Below the pieces are notes generated by a model. It did not search any database, was not told where the DNA came from, and worked only from the letters and a program-made list of their open reading frames with translations. Positions 25,711 through 34,036 of a stretch of DNA of 64,000 nucleotides are shown here, in pieces. Numbering within the stretch: the stretch's first letter is position 1; each line of letters starts with the position of its first letter. Origin of the DNA: Chryseobacterium viscerum (lineage in GTDB: Bacteria; Bacteroidota; Bacteroidia; Flavobacteriales; Weeksellaceae). The position numbers and the translations under genes were made by a program. The stretch spans positions 372,001 through 436,000 of the forward strand of contig NZ_PPEG02000005.1 in the NCBI RefSeq assembly GCF_002899945.2, read 5' to 3'.

Positions 25711-26418
25711 ATGTCAGAAAATAAAACAGCTTATATAACAGGAGGAACCAAAGGTATTGGTTTCGGGATTGCTAAAATTTTACTTGAAAATGGAATCTCA
25801 GTAGCATTTTCAGGAAGAAAAAGAGAAGATGTCATGAAGGCGGAAGAAGAGCTTAAACAATATTCAGAAAATGTTTTGGGAATTGTTTCTGATGTAAGAA
25901 GCCTGGAAAGCGAGCAGGAAGCCGTAAAATATACCGTAGAAAAATTCGGAAGACTGGATTATATCATTGCTAATGCAGGATTGGGTATTTTTAAACCCGT
26001 AGATGAACTGACTGCAGAAGAATGGAATGATATGATAGAAACCAACCTGACGGGTGTTTTTTATACCTTAAAAGCCTCTGTAGAAGAATTAAAAAAGACC
26101 GAAGGCTATTATATCACCATCTCAAGTCTGGCGGGTGCCAACTTCTTTGAAAACGGAACCGGCTATAATGCTTCGAAATTCGGAGTGGTAGGTTTCACAC
26201 AGGCAGCCATGATCGATTTAAGAAAATACAATATTAAGTCCACGGTGATTATGCCGGGTTCTGTAGCCACTCATTTTAATGGAAATATTCCGTCAGAAAA
26301 AGACAGTTGGAAGATTCAGCCGGAAGATATGGGGAATCTTATATTGGACATTTTAAAGATGAATCCACGAGTTTTGCCAAGTAAAATAGAGTTTAGGGCA
26401 ACAAAACCAGCTAAGTAA
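25711..26418 (+). CDS. Short-chain dehydrogenase/reductase
   Basis: The 235-aa protein is a classical SDR. It has the cofactor motif TGGTKGIGFGIA near the N-terminus, NAG in the middle and the catalytic YNASK, with the serine of ISSL upstream. FSGRKRE after the second strand, with basic residues, suggests NADPH. The substrate is unknown; resemblance to 3-oxoacyl-ACP reductases is generic. The ATG at 25711 was chosen over a TTG at 25702. It is followed by a 149-bp gap before etfB. Confidence 0.9.
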   Translation: MSENKTAYITGGTKGIGFGIAKILLENGISVAFSGRKREDVMKAEEELKQYSENVLGIVSDVRSLESEQEAVKYTVEKFGRLDYIIANAGLGIFKPVDELTAEEWNDMIETNLTGVFYTLKASVEELKKTEGYYITISSLAGANFFENGTGYNASKFGVVGFTQAAMIDLRKYNIKSTVIMPGSVATHFNGNIPSEKDSWKIQPEDMGNLILDILKMNPRVLPSKIEFRATKPAK

Positions 26419-26452
26419 CTACATCTAATGTATTGAATAATAATTTAATAAG

Positions 26453-26470
26453 TATTATGCATGCATAATA
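26453..26470. promoter_or_regulatory. 18-bp perfect palindrome upstream of etfBA
   Basis: TATTATGCATGCATAATA reads identically on both strands. It lies about 12 bp upstream of a weak -7 element TATATTAGC (26482-26490), so it would overlap the -33 region. This is the position of a repressor operator. Confidence 0.5.
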
Positions 26471-26567
26471 TATTTTTTATTTATATTAGCAAAAATTAAT
26501 TCAAACAAAATCTCTGCATAAACTGTCATGATTTTATGCATTAAAGGGAAAAAATAAAATAGTACAC

Positions 26568-27314
26568 ATGAAAATATTAGTTTGTATTAGTAGTGTTCCG
26601 GATACTACTTCCAAAATTAACTTTACAGCAGATAAGTCTGCTTTCGACAAAAACGGAATTCAGTGGGTAATCAATCCGTTAGATGAATTTGCGTTGACAA
26701 AAGCGGTTAAACTTCAGGAATCTCAGGGAGCAACAGTAACAGTAATCAACGTAGGGGATGCTGCTACAGAACCTGTGATCAGAAAAGCTTTAGCAATTGG
26801 TGCTAACGATGCTGTAAGAGTAAATCTTGATCCAAAAGATAGCTATTCTACAGCAAAAGAAATTGCAGCTGTAGCTCAAAATGGAGGATATGATCTTATC
26901 CTTTGCGGAAAAGAATCAATCGACTATAACGGAGGTTCTGTTCCGGGAATGGTGGCTCAGCTATTGAACCAGCCTTTCGTAAACGCTTCAGTAGGATTAG
27001 ACGTCAACGGAAGCGAAGCTACTGCAGTAAGAGAAATTGAAGGAGGAAAAGAAACTATTTCTGTAAAATTACCAGCAATTATTGCAGGTCAGAAAGGATT
27101 AGTAGATGAAAAAGACCTTATCATCCCGAATATGAGAGGAATTATGTCTGCAAGAACAAAACCTCTACAGGTAGTAGAGCCTACTTCTTCAGAAGTAAAA
27201 GTTCAGGGAGTATCTTATGACAGCGTGCCTGCAAGAGCAGCGGTGAAAATGGTTTCTCCTGACAATCTGGATGAATTGGTAAGATTACTTCACGAGGAAG
27301 CTAAAGTAATCTAA
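26568..27314 (+). CDS. etfB: Electron transfer flavoprotein subunit beta
   Basis: The 248-aa subunit starts MKILVCISSVPDTTSKI and shows NPLDEFALTKAVKL and LILCGKESIDYNGGSVPGMVAQLL. The late LPAIIAGQKGLVDEKDLIIPNMRGIMSARTKPL region is the usual AMP/FAD-side loop. With EtfA it accepts electrons from acyl-CoA dehydrogenases and passes them to the quinone pool. It is followed by etfA after 49 bp in the same orientation. Confidence 0.95.
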   Translation: MKILVCISSVPDTTSKINFTADKSAFDKNGIQWVINPLDEFALTKAVKLQESQGATVTVINVGDAATEPVIRKALAIGANDAVRVNLDPKDSYSTAKEIAAVAQNGGYDLILCGKESIDYNGGSVPGMVAQLLNQPFVNASVGLDVNGSEATAVREIEGGKETISVKLPAIIAGQKGLVDEKDLIIPNMRGIMSARTKPLQVVEPTSSEVKVQGVSYDSVPARAAVKMVSPDNLDELVRLLHEEAKVI

Positions 27315-27363
27315 TCATTGATTCTTTAAATTTTTCAGTCTTTTAATTTTTAAATTTAAAAAA

Positions 27364-28311
27364 ATGGCAGTATTCGTATACGCAGAAAATATAAACGGAG
27401 TTTACAAAAAAGCAGCTTTCGAAGCAGTTTCTTACGCTAAAGCTGTTGCTGATAAAGCAGGAGATACCGTTACGGCAATCTCTGTAAACCCAACAGATTC
27501 TTCAGATTTATTATATAAATATGGAGCATCAAACGTTATCAATATCAAAGACGAAGGTCTTAAAAATTTCTCAGCAAAAGCATTCGCACAGGCTGTAAAT
27601 GAAGTGGTAGACGGAAACATCATCGTTTTCCCTCATACAACTGATGCTTCTTCAATCGCTCCAATGCTTGCTGTAATGAAGAATTATTCTTTAATCACTA
27701 ATGTGTTAGAAGCTCCAGAAAGCCTTTCACCTTTCCAGGTAAAGAGAAGAGCATTCTCTGGAAAAGGATTCATGCATGCAAAAGCTGAAGGAAACGGAGT
27801 AATCGTTACGGTTTCTCAAAATGCTTTCGGTGTTAAAGAAAATGCAGTATCAGGTTCAGAAGAAGTGAAAAACTTATCAGTAGCCAATGAGGATACTAAA
27901 GTGATTTCTCATGAGCAGAGTTCAGGTAAATTAGACCTTAAAGAAGCTGAAGTTGTTGTTTCTGCTGGTAGAGGATTGAAAGGACCTGAAAACTGGGGGA
28001 TGATCGAAGATTTAGCAAACGTTTTAGGAGCTGCTACAGCATGTTCTAAGCCAGTTTCTGATATCGGATGGAGACCTCACACAGAGCACGTAGGGCAAAC
28101 AGGTAAAGCAATTTCACCGAATCTTTACATCGCTGTAGGGATTTCAGGGGCAATTCAGCACCTTGCTGGAGTAAACTCTTCAAAAACGATCGTAGTAATC
28201 AATAGCGATGCTGAAGCACCATTCTTCAAATCTGCTGATTACGGAGTAGTAGGAGATGCTTTCCAGATTATTCCTGCATTAACAGAGAAAATTAAAGCAA
28301 TAAAAGGATAA
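27364..28311 (+). CDS. etfA: Electron transfer flavoprotein subunit alpha
   Basis: The 315-aa subunit carries the FAD-binding C-terminal domain with VSAGRGLKGPENWGMIEDLA, ACSKPVSDIGWRP, VGQTGKAISPNLYIAVGISGAIQHLAG and IVVINSDAEAPFFKSADYGVVGD. The order and spacing are canonical. It forms the soluble EtfAB heterodimer used in beta-oxidation and amino acid breakdown. It ends in a short gap that holds a repeat element and then a terminator. Confidence 0.95.
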   Translation: MAVFVYAENINGVYKKAAFEAVSYAKAVADKAGDTVTAISVNPTDSSDLLYKYGASNVINIKDEGLKNFSAKAFAQAVNEVVDGNIIVFPHTTDASSIAPMLAVMKNYSLITNVLEAPESLSPFQVKRRAFSGKGFMHAKAEGNGVIVTVSQNAFGVKENAVSGSEEVKNLSVANEDTKVISHEQSSGKLDLKEAEVVVSAGRGLKGPENWGMIEDLANVLGAATACSKPVSDIGWRPHTEHVGQTGKAISPNLYIAVGISGAIQHLAGVNSSKTIVVINSDAEAPFFKSADYGVVGDAFQIIPALTEKIKAIKG

Positions 28312-28313
28312 GA

Positions 28314-28398
28314 GTCAATTGTAAATAGTCACCTACTTTGCGTGTCAATTTTTAATGATTCACCTGTAAAGTAATTCATTATTGACCATTTACAATTC
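28314..28398. repeat. Dispersed repeat, copy B, with inverted ends
   Basis: AATTGTAAATAGTCA (28318-28332) is matched in inverse by TGACCATTTACAATT (28383-28397) with one mismatch. The interior CTACTTTGCGTG resembles the core of copy A. The whole 85 bp can fold into a long imperfect hairpin, like a REP or small MITE. Confidence 0.5.
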
Positions 28399-28409
28399 TT
28401 TACTATACC

Positions 28410-28444
28410 AATAAAAGCTCGGCTTTCCGGGCTTTTATTTTTGC
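28410..28444 (+). terminator. Rho-independent terminator of etfBA
   Basis: AATAAAAGCTCGG (28410-28422) pairs with CCGGGCTTTTATT (28427-28439), one wobble, CTTT loop, then T-run. Confidence 0.9.
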
Positions 28445-28490
28445 GTAAAAAAGTGAAATCACAATAAAAAATTAATCTATATTTGTAGCT

Positions 28491-29090
28491 ATGGATTATA
28501 AGCAGCTAATTATTCGCGGAATATCGTACAGCCAGACACAATCAGGGGCTTACGCATTGTTATTGGAGCATGAAGAAACACACATAAAATTACCTGTTGT
28601 TATAGGAAATTTCGAAGCCCAATCCATCTCTTTAGGATTGGAAAAAGATATCCATCCGCCGCGTCCTCTTACTCATGATTTATTTACAAAATTTATAGTT
28701 TCTGCCAATTATGAATTGGTATCTGTTGTTATTTATCAGATTGTAGACGGAGTATTCTTTTCAAATATCAACTTTAAGAATAAAGCAAACGAAGAAGAAT
28801 TGATCCTTGATGCCAGAACTTCTGATGCCGTTGCAATGGCTGTAAGATTTGATGCACCTATATTTACCACTCAGCAGGTCCTGAATGAGGCCGGGATTCT
28901 ATTGGAACTGGAAGATGTTTCAAAAGAAGAACAACCTTTCTCAGAAACTGTACAGACAGAAGATAACTTAACCTCTCTTTCTATGGAGGAACTTCAGAAA
29001 TTATTAGAAGATGCCGTGAAAGAAGAAGATTATGATACTGCCCTTGAAATTCAGGAAGAAATCAAGAGGAGGAAAAAGAAAATTGACTAA
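28491..29090 (+). CDS. Bifunctional nuclease family protein with UVR motif
   Basis: The 199-aa protein has an N-terminal DUF151/BFN domain (about 1-135: LPVVIGNFEAQSISLGLEK, RPLTHDLFTKFI, DARTSDAVAMAVRFDAPIFT). The C-terminal UvrB/UvrC interaction motif (about 165-199) reads LQKLLEDAVKEEDYDTALEI. The BFN family was named for nuclease activity in plant and bacterial members. The UVR tail, common in this family, suggests contact with repair proteins. A TATATTTG -7 element (28478-28485) is almost abutting the ATG, so the leader is very short. Confidence 0.9.
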   Translation: MDYKQLIIRGISYSQTQSGAYALLLEHEETHIKLPVVIGNFEAQSISLGLEKDIHPPRPLTHDLFTKFIVSANYELVSVVIYQIVDGVFFSNINFKNKANEEELILDARTSDAVAMAVRFDAPIFTTQQVLNEAGILLELEDVSKEEQPFSETVQTEDNLTSLSMEELQKLLEDAVKEEDYDTALEIQEEIKRRKKKID

Positions 29091-29112
29091 AGAGATACTT
29101 TTTATATAAATT

Positions 29113-30495
29113 ATGAATTTAAAATTACGACTGACCATCCTCAGTTTTCTCCAGTTTTTTGTTTGGGGAGCTTGGCTGATTACGATGGCAAACTTTTGGT
29201 TTGGCACAAAACATTGGGAAGGAACTCAGTTTGGAGCTGTTTTCGGAACAATGGGAATTGCTTCCATTTTTATGCCTACCATTACTGGGATTATCGCTGA
29301 CCGCTGGATCAATGCGGAGCGCATATTTTCAGTATTACACATTCTGTATGGGGTTACTCTTTTCATATTACCTCATTCCACAGATCCGAATTCTTTCTTT
29401 TCGGTAATGCTTCTGGCAATGTGTTTTTATATGCCTACGATAGCACTTGCCAACTCAATTTCTTATACAATCCTGAAAAATAATAATCTGGATGTCGTAA
29501 AAGACTTTCCACCGATTCGTGTATGGGGAACTATTGGTTTTATTGTTGCCATGTGGATTACAAACCTTAGTGGAAACAAAGCTACAGAAGGACAATTTTA
29601 TATTGGAGGAGCAATCGCGATATTCTTAGGAATTTATGCTCTTACATTACCAAAATGTCCGCCACAAAAGCTTATTGATAAAAATTCACCATTATCCGAA
29701 CAATTAGGATTGAATGCATTCAAGCTTTTTGGAAACTATAAAATGGCATTGTTCTTTCTGTTTTCAATGCTTTTGGGAGCTGCACTTCAGCTTACGAATG
29801 CATACGGAGACGTTTTCTTAAGTGAATTTGCTCATTTTCCAAAATACGCAGATTCGTTTGTAGTACAGAGATCTACCATTATCATGTCCATTTCTCAGGT
29901 TTCAGAAACCTTGTTTATTTTGGCAATTCCTTTCTTTCTGAAGAAATTCGGAATCAAAAAAGTAATGCTGATGTCGATGCTGGCATGGGTTCTAAGATTC
30001 GGATTCTTTGCTTATGGTGTTCCGGATGGATTCGGGCTTTCACTGATCATTCTTTCATGTATTGTATACGGAATGGCTTTTGATTTCTTTAATATCTCAG
30101 GATCACTTTTCGTAGAAACAACGACTGATAAAAAAATACGTTCTTCGGCTCAAGGGTTATTTATGATGATGACCAATGGTTTTGGAGCTGTTTTTGGAAG
30201 TTATATTGCAGGATGGGCAATAGATAAGTTCTTTACACACAAGTTTACGACGGCTTCAGACCTGTCTACTTATCTGGAAACTACCCCTGATAATCCTACT
30301 TTCCTGGAAATTTTGAAAAGTAGTTTCAATGCAGCTGTTAATTCAGACGGAACCCTTTCTTCTGTGGTGATGGTAAAAGACTGGCAGCAGATATGGCTTT
30401 CTTTCGCAATCTATTCGCTAGTATTAGCAATATTCTTTGCTTTATTGTTTAAACATAAGCACAATCCGGAAGATGTTTCATCAGTAAAACATTAA
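29113..30495 (+). CDS. Nucleoside transporter of the major facilitator superfamily (NupG-like)
   Basis: The 460-aa membrane protein has about 12 helices. It begins LRLTILSFLQFFVWGAWLIT, and GIIADRWINAERI follows helix 2, the pattern of the nucleoside:proton symporter group (NupG/XapB). A long loop with FPPIRVWGTIGFIVAMW is also characteristic. It imports nucleosides across the inner membrane. It lies 22 bp after the BFN gene and could share its transcript. A terminator follows. Confidence 0.87.
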   Translation: MNLKLRLTILSFLQFFVWGAWLITMANFWFGTKHWEGTQFGAVFGTMGIASIFMPTITGIIADRWINAERIFSVLHILYGVTLFILPHSTDPNSFFSVMLLAMCFYMPTIALANSISYTILKNNNLDVVKDFPPIRVWGTIGFIVAMWITNLSGNKATEGQFYIGGAIAIFLGIYALTLPKCPPQKLIDKNSPLSEQLGLNAFKLFGNYKMALFFLFSMLLGAALQLTNAYGDVFLSEFAHFPKYADSFVVQRSTIIMSISQVSETLFILAIPFFLKKFGIKKVMLMSMLAWVLRFGFFAYGVPDGFGLSLIILSCIVYGMAFDFFNISGSLFVETTTDKKIRSSAQGLFMMMTNGFGAVFGSYIAGWAIDKFFTHKFTTASDLSTYLETTPDNPTFLEILKSSFNAAVNSDGTLSSVVMVKDWQQIWLSFAIYSLVLAIFFALLFKHKHNPEDVSSVKH

Positions 30496-30521
30496 TCGAA
30501 ACTTACATTTATTAAGATATT

Positions 30522-30556
30522 AAATTGCATTTTTGAAAAAAAATGCAATTTTTTTT
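30522..30556 (+). terminator. Rho-independent terminator
   Basis: AAATTGCATTTTT (30522-30534) pairs with the complementary AAAAATGCAATTT and is followed by T-run. Confidence 0.85.
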
Positions 30557-30563
30557 ATTTTCA

Positions 30564-30594
30564 GGCAACCTTTTACAAAATATGCTGTCTTATA
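30564..30594 (+). promoter_or_regulatory. Candidate autoregulated ECF promoter
   Basis: GGCAACC (30564-30570) and TGTCTTATA (30586-30594) are separated by 15 bp, a layout like ECF sigma promoters and unlike the housekeeping type. A second TGTCTTA box lies upstream of the third gene of the cluster (31895). Inference. Confidence 0.45.
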
Positions 30595-30609
30595 GATAGA
30601 AACAGATCC

Positions 30610-31161
30610 ATGAAGAACATCGAAGAGAATTTTTTATTGGCTAAAAAACAGGACCGGAGAGGGCAAAAAGCTCTTTACGAGATGTTTTCTCCTAAAATGC
30701 TGGCCATTGCAAATTCTTATGTCAATAATCTTCATGATGCGGAAGATATCCTACTGAATGCCTTTATGAAATGCTTTACCAAGCTTGATGAATGCAGAGA
30801 CTGGAAAAGCTTTCCGTTCTGGCTTAGAAAAATTATAGTGAATGATTCTATCTCCTTCCTCCGGAAAAACAAAAATATCCTCTATGCTGATGTGGAAATT
30901 GCAGATGATTATAGCGAAGATGAGAATGAATATCCGGAAGAACTCAATATTGAAGAAATATTTTCTCAGATGCCGGTAGGATATAGACTGATTTTTAACC
31001 TCTATGTCTTTGAAGAGAAAAAGCACAGTGAGATTGCTGAAATTCTCAATATTTCTGAAGGAACAAGCAAAAGCCAGTTGAGCAAAGCAAAAAAATGGCT
31101 TGCTGAATTTTTAAAAGCAAAAGAAAATGAAAAAAGAACTCCTGAAACAGTTAAGATCTGA
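30610..31161 (+). CDS. RNA polymerase sigma factor, ECF/sigma-70 family
   Basis: The 183-aa factor has region 2 (about 10-90: ALYEMFSPKMLAIANSYVNNLHDAEDILLNAFMKCF, with WLRKIIVN following) and region 4 (about 120-168: MPVGYRLIFNLYVFEEKKHSEIAEILNISEGTSKSQLSKAKKWL). There is no region 1 or 3, as in ECF factors. It redirects RNA polymerase to a small regulon. The coding end overlaps the next gene by 35 bp, pointing to translational coupling with a likely partner. Confidence 0.92.
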   Translation: MKNIEENFLLAKKQDRRGQKALYEMFSPKMLAIANSYVNNLHDAEDILLNAFMKCFTKLDECRDWKSFPFWLRKIIVNDSISFLRKNKNILYADVEIADDYSEDENEYPEELNIEEIFSQMPVGYRLIFNLYVFEEKKHSEIAEILNISEGTSKSQLSKAKKWLAEFLKAKENEKRTPETVKI

Positions 31162-31837
31162 TTACGAAGAGCTTGAAATAAAGCCTTCTGCAGATCTTTG
31201 GAGCAGAATAGATCAAATGGGTCTGGAAATAGAAAAGAGTCCTGCTATGAGCCCTAAAAAGGCTTTCCAGTGGTGGAAATATGCTGCAGTATTGATTCTA
31301 TTGTTTTCAGTAGGGGTATTGCTTTATTTTAACGAAAATCATCCTGTCAATACCATCCATTCAACAGCTCATACAAAACCGGCAAAAAAGAACATTGAAA
31401 AACTTTTTCCACAAAATTCGGATATTCATGTAGCGGAGAACATAAAAACGGAAAACAATACGAGTCAGAAAAGGGTAGAAGAGAATGTAAGCCTTCCTCA
31501 AACTTATCAACAGGAAGAAATTGTACAAAAAGAAAGATTCAGCAGCAGCAAAGAAGAACAGATTATAGTTTCTGATTATGAGATCAAAGCTCCTGTATTA
31601 GACAGAAATATCGATCTAGTACCCGATAAAGCTTCTTTAGCAGAAAAGAAAAAAATGGAATACATCAAGGCTGATGAACTTCTGCAGGGCAGAGAATTTC
31701 AAAAAAAGCGGGAAGAAAATAAAACCGACATCAGAAAGTTCGGAACCCTGGATATGACGAAAATTAAGGTTAAAAGTCCAAACTCGCTTAAGATCTTTGG
31801 AGTAACAGTCTTTTCTGATTCACTGGAAAGTAAATAA
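31127..31837 (+). CDS. Single-pass membrane protein, putative anti-sigma factor
   Basis: The 236-aa product has a cytoplasmic N-terminal part (1-47), one membrane helix (about 48-68, WWKYAAVLILLFSVGVLLYF) and a Lys/Glu-rich periplasmic part without a known domain. It starts inside the sigma gene in another frame. The N-terminus DYEELEIKPSADLWSRID resembles the short sigma-binding regions of many Bacteroidetes membrane partners. Gene order and topology make it the probable anti-sigma factor; no sequence motif proves it. Confidence 0.7.
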   Translation: MKKELLKQLRSDYEELEIKPSADLWSRIDQMGLEIEKSPAMSPKKAFQWWKYAAVLILLFSVGVLLYFNENHPVNTIHSTAHTKPAKKNIEKLFPQNSDIHVAENIKTENNTSQKRVEENVSLPQTYQQEEIVQKERFSSSKEEQIIVSDYEIKAPVLDRNIDLVPDKASLAEKKKMEYIKADELLQGREFQKKREENKTDIRKFGTLDMTKIKVKSPNSLKIFGVTVFSDSLESK

Positions 31838-31873
31838 ACAATCATTTTTTTATCTCAAAAAAACTGCCCCAAA

Positions 31874-31903
31874 ATAGGGACAGATATCGAATATTGTCTT
31901 AAA
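31874..31903 (+). promoter_or_regulatory. Possible ECF-type promoter before the beta-barrel gene
   Basis: TGTCTTAAAA (from 31895) repeats the box found upstream of the sigma gene at 30586, again followed by ATAGAAA a few bases later. The -35 counterpart (ATAGGGA, 31874-31880) is a weak match. An inverted repeat CTG-C-CCC/GGG-A-CAG lies just upstream. Confidence 0.35.
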
Positions 31904-31915
31904 ATTAATAGAAAT

Positions 31916-33010
31916 ATGAAAACAAAACTAATATTGATGGGTGCTGTTATGGCTTTTAGCTATGGGCTTGCTCAGGAATCTCCTGAGAATAATCTCAGTA
32001 TCTATTCCAAAAAAATTGACAGTATTGTCATGACTGAAAAAGGCAAAATGAGTATCGAGCTGGATCAGATTGACAAGAGTTTCAAAGCAAAGAAAATCAC
32101 ATCCGATGAAAAGCAAAAGCAACGTACTATAGTCGCTTCAAAATATGAGCAGATTATTAATGAAAAAATAGATTCCCAGAAACAGGATCTTGAGACGGCA
32201 ACCAAAGAACTGGTGAAAGATGCCGTTTTTAAATCTGATGATACCTTAAAGAATGGAAGAAATCAATTATGGCTGGGACTGAACGGGTTTAACATGAAAC
32301 TCAACGAGAAGAAAAAAAGAAACAATCCCAAAAACTATTTACAGACATTTGAGCTCTCTGTAAGTATGGGAGGAGCGGGATTAACCTCAAAGAATGAGCC
32401 TTTTGGCTTTTACAATAAGAATTCCGATATTAAAAACAGTGTTATAAATTCCTGGCAGCTGACCCTTTGGTATGGCAATCAGATAGGAAGTTATACCAGC
32501 CCTTTTTTCTACCGTTTCGGATTGGGAGTGAGATCAGACCAGCTTACGCCAAAATATGGGCAGGCATTTAAACAGGATAAATACAATATATTCGTTGATG
32601 ATTTTGACCGGGGAAATCTTAAAAAAAGTATTCTTTACAATACCTATATCACGGTTCCTGTAGATCTGAAATTTGTTTTAAATCCTAAATATAAAGAATA
32701 TGAAGGCGTAAAATACCTGGATAACAACCAAAACCAGTTATCTCTTATTCTGGGCGTTTATGGAGGCGTTAAAGTAGGAAGTATAAATTATTCTAAGTAT
32801 TCCAATGAGTTTTCCGATAGAATTGTTGAAAGAGAAAAAGTGATGCATGGGGTAAATGATTTTGTTTTCGGAGGGAAAATCGGAATCAGTTATGCAGGGT
32901 TCAATCTGTTTGTGCAGAAAGACTTTACTCCCGCTTTCAATGACAATGCTTTGCTGAAGAAAAAATATGGACTTCAGATCGGAATAGAAATAGCAAATGT
33001 TAATTTTTAA
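31916..33010 (+). CDS. Secreted protein with coiled-coil N-terminus and outer-membrane beta-barrel, probable sigma-cluster output
   Basis: The 364-aa protein has a signal peptide (1-19, ending GLAQ) and a charged helical stretch (about 25-105) predicted to form a coiled coil. A beta-rich region follows to the end, with repeating aromatic strands (WQLTLWYGNQIGSYTSPFFYRFGLGVR, IGISYAGFNLFVQKDFTP) and a terminal GLQIGIEIANVNF strand. This is an outer-membrane barrel in all likelihood. It follows the sigma and putative anti-sigma genes in the same orientation. Function unknown. Confidence 0.72.
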   Translation: MKTKLILMGAVMAFSYGLAQESPENNLSIYSKKIDSIVMTEKGKMSIELDQIDKSFKAKKITSDEKQKQRTIVASKYEQIINEKIDSQKQDLETATKELVKDAVFKSDDTLKNGRNQLWLGLNGFNMKLNEKKKRNNPKNYLQTFELSVSMGGAGLTSKNEPFGFYNKNSDIKNSVINSWQLTLWYGNQIGSYTSPFFYRFGLGVRSDQLTPKYGQAFKQDKYNIFVDDFDRGNLKKSILYNTYITVPVDLKFVLNPKYKEYEGVKYLDNNQNQLSLILGVYGGVKVGSINYSKYSNEFSDRIVEREKVMHGVNDFVFGGKIGISYAGFNLFVQKDFTPAFNDNALLKKKYGLQIGIEIANVNF

Positions 33011-33105
33011 TTTATCAATAAATGAATTATTTCTTTAATTAATAGATAAAAATAGTAAGATTTTTTTATGACTAACGAACGTTTGTGCATGGAAATCCTA
33101 TTTTT

Positions 33106-33137
33106 AAAACACACTCTTTAAAAGTGTGTTTTTTTTT
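33106..33137 (+). terminator. Rho-independent terminator
   Basis: AAAACACACT and AGTGTGTTTT pair around a short A/T loop, followed by a long T-run. It lies inside the longer version of the next ORF, which argues for the ATG at 33160 as true start. Confidence 0.85.
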
Positions 33138-33159
33138 GTATTTTGGCACTTTAGTAAAT

Positions 33160-33564
33160 ATGAAAAATATTCAGTTATTAGGATTACTGTTAGTGATTAT
33201 AGGCAGTTTTTTACCTTTAGTACATGTACCCATCATTGGGAACTGGAACTATTGGAAACTCGATCATTATCTGGCTATTGCATGCTGGATCTTTGCTGCA
33301 TGTGCCGTTTTTGGAATTGTCAATAACAGTGCAAAAATCGTGAGATTTTTTGGTGTTCTGCTGATCCTTTTATTCGCATTTACCTTATTCGCAGTGAAGA
33401 TGCAGTCTTTACAATACTTCAGCTTTTTACCTTTCAAATCCTGGCAGGAAACCTTTGCAGGAGTTGTTAAATTAAAATGGGGTTGGGCTGTAGAATTTTT
33501 AGGCGCTTTTCTAATGGTTTTTGCAGGAGGAAATAAAAAAGTAAATAACCGCACACAAATATAA
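33160..33564 (+). CDS. Small integral membrane protein of unknown function
   Basis: From the ATG at 33160 the protein has 134 aa and four hydrophobic segments (about 5-22, 33-53, 60-81 and 108-125). The first loop contains HVPIIGNWNYWKLDHYLA. No family is recognised. The start was set after the terminator that precedes it. It ends 2 bp before the next gene and the pair is probably cotranscribed. Confidence 0.75.
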   Translation: MKNIQLLGLLLVIIGSFLPLVHVPIIGNWNYWKLDHYLAIACWIFAACAVFGIVNNSAKIVRFFGVLLILLFAFTLFAVKMQSLQYFSFLPFKSWQETFAGVVKLKWGWAVEFLGAFLMVFAGGNKKVNNRTQI

Positions 33565-33566
33565 AA

Positions 33567-33977
33567 ATGAAGTTCTTAAAGATATTTTCAGCAGGAATTT
33601 TGTTGATGAGTGCCACACAGGTTTATGCTCAGTCAACAGACCAGAAAAAACCGGATAATCCGGCTAAATGTACCAATATAAAAGAAGGTAAATTTGTAAG
33701 ACCCAATTACCCGGAAGCAATATGGTATATGACCATTAAAGACAATGTTCAGACCGAATATTTCAATAATGGAAAAGACTTTATCAAATCAACATTGGTT
33801 TTTGTGGATGATTGCAACTACAAAGCAATCGTTATGGAGAAATCCGATAAAAATGATCCTGCACAAATTGGTGATGTCTTCAATAATAAAATAGTAGCGA
33901 CTCAAGATAATCTTTTGAAAGTCAATACTAAAATTGAAGGAACACAATTCGATATGGTCTATGTAAAAGTAAAATAA
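33567..33977 (+). CDS. Small secreted protein of unknown function
   Basis: The 136-aa product has a signal peptide (1-21, ending VYAQ). Its mature part contains two cysteines that could form a disulfide, the first in AKCTNIKEG and the second in FVDDCNYK. Predicted strands such as AIWYMTIKDNVQTEYF suggest a small beta-fold. No family is recognised. It follows the membrane protein with a 2-bp gap and precedes the thiolase by 59 bp. Confidence 0.7.
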   Translation: MKFLKIFSAGILLMSATQVYAQSTDQKKPDNPAKCTNIKEGKFVRPNYPEAIWYMTIKDNVQTEYFNNGKDFIKSTLVFVDDCNYKAIVMEKSDKNDPAQIGDVFNNKIVATQDNLLKVNTKIEGTQFDMVYVKVK

Positions 33978-33989
33978 ATTCAAATTATA

Positions 33990-34013
33990 AAAATGGAGCG
34001 CTTGTTCCGTTTT
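33990..34013 (+). terminator. Weak terminator-like hairpin
   Basis: AAAATGGA (33990-33997) and TCCGTTTT (34006-34013) pair over 8 bp with one wobble around GCGCTTGT; no long U-run follows. Confidence 0.35.
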
Positions 34014-34036
34014 AGCTAAAAATAAAAATTATATAC

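Noticed and set aside
33070..33082. Near-palindrome around AACGAACGTTTGT resembling a TetR operator
   Set aside because: It lies between a stop codon and that gene's own terminator, where no promoter needs control.
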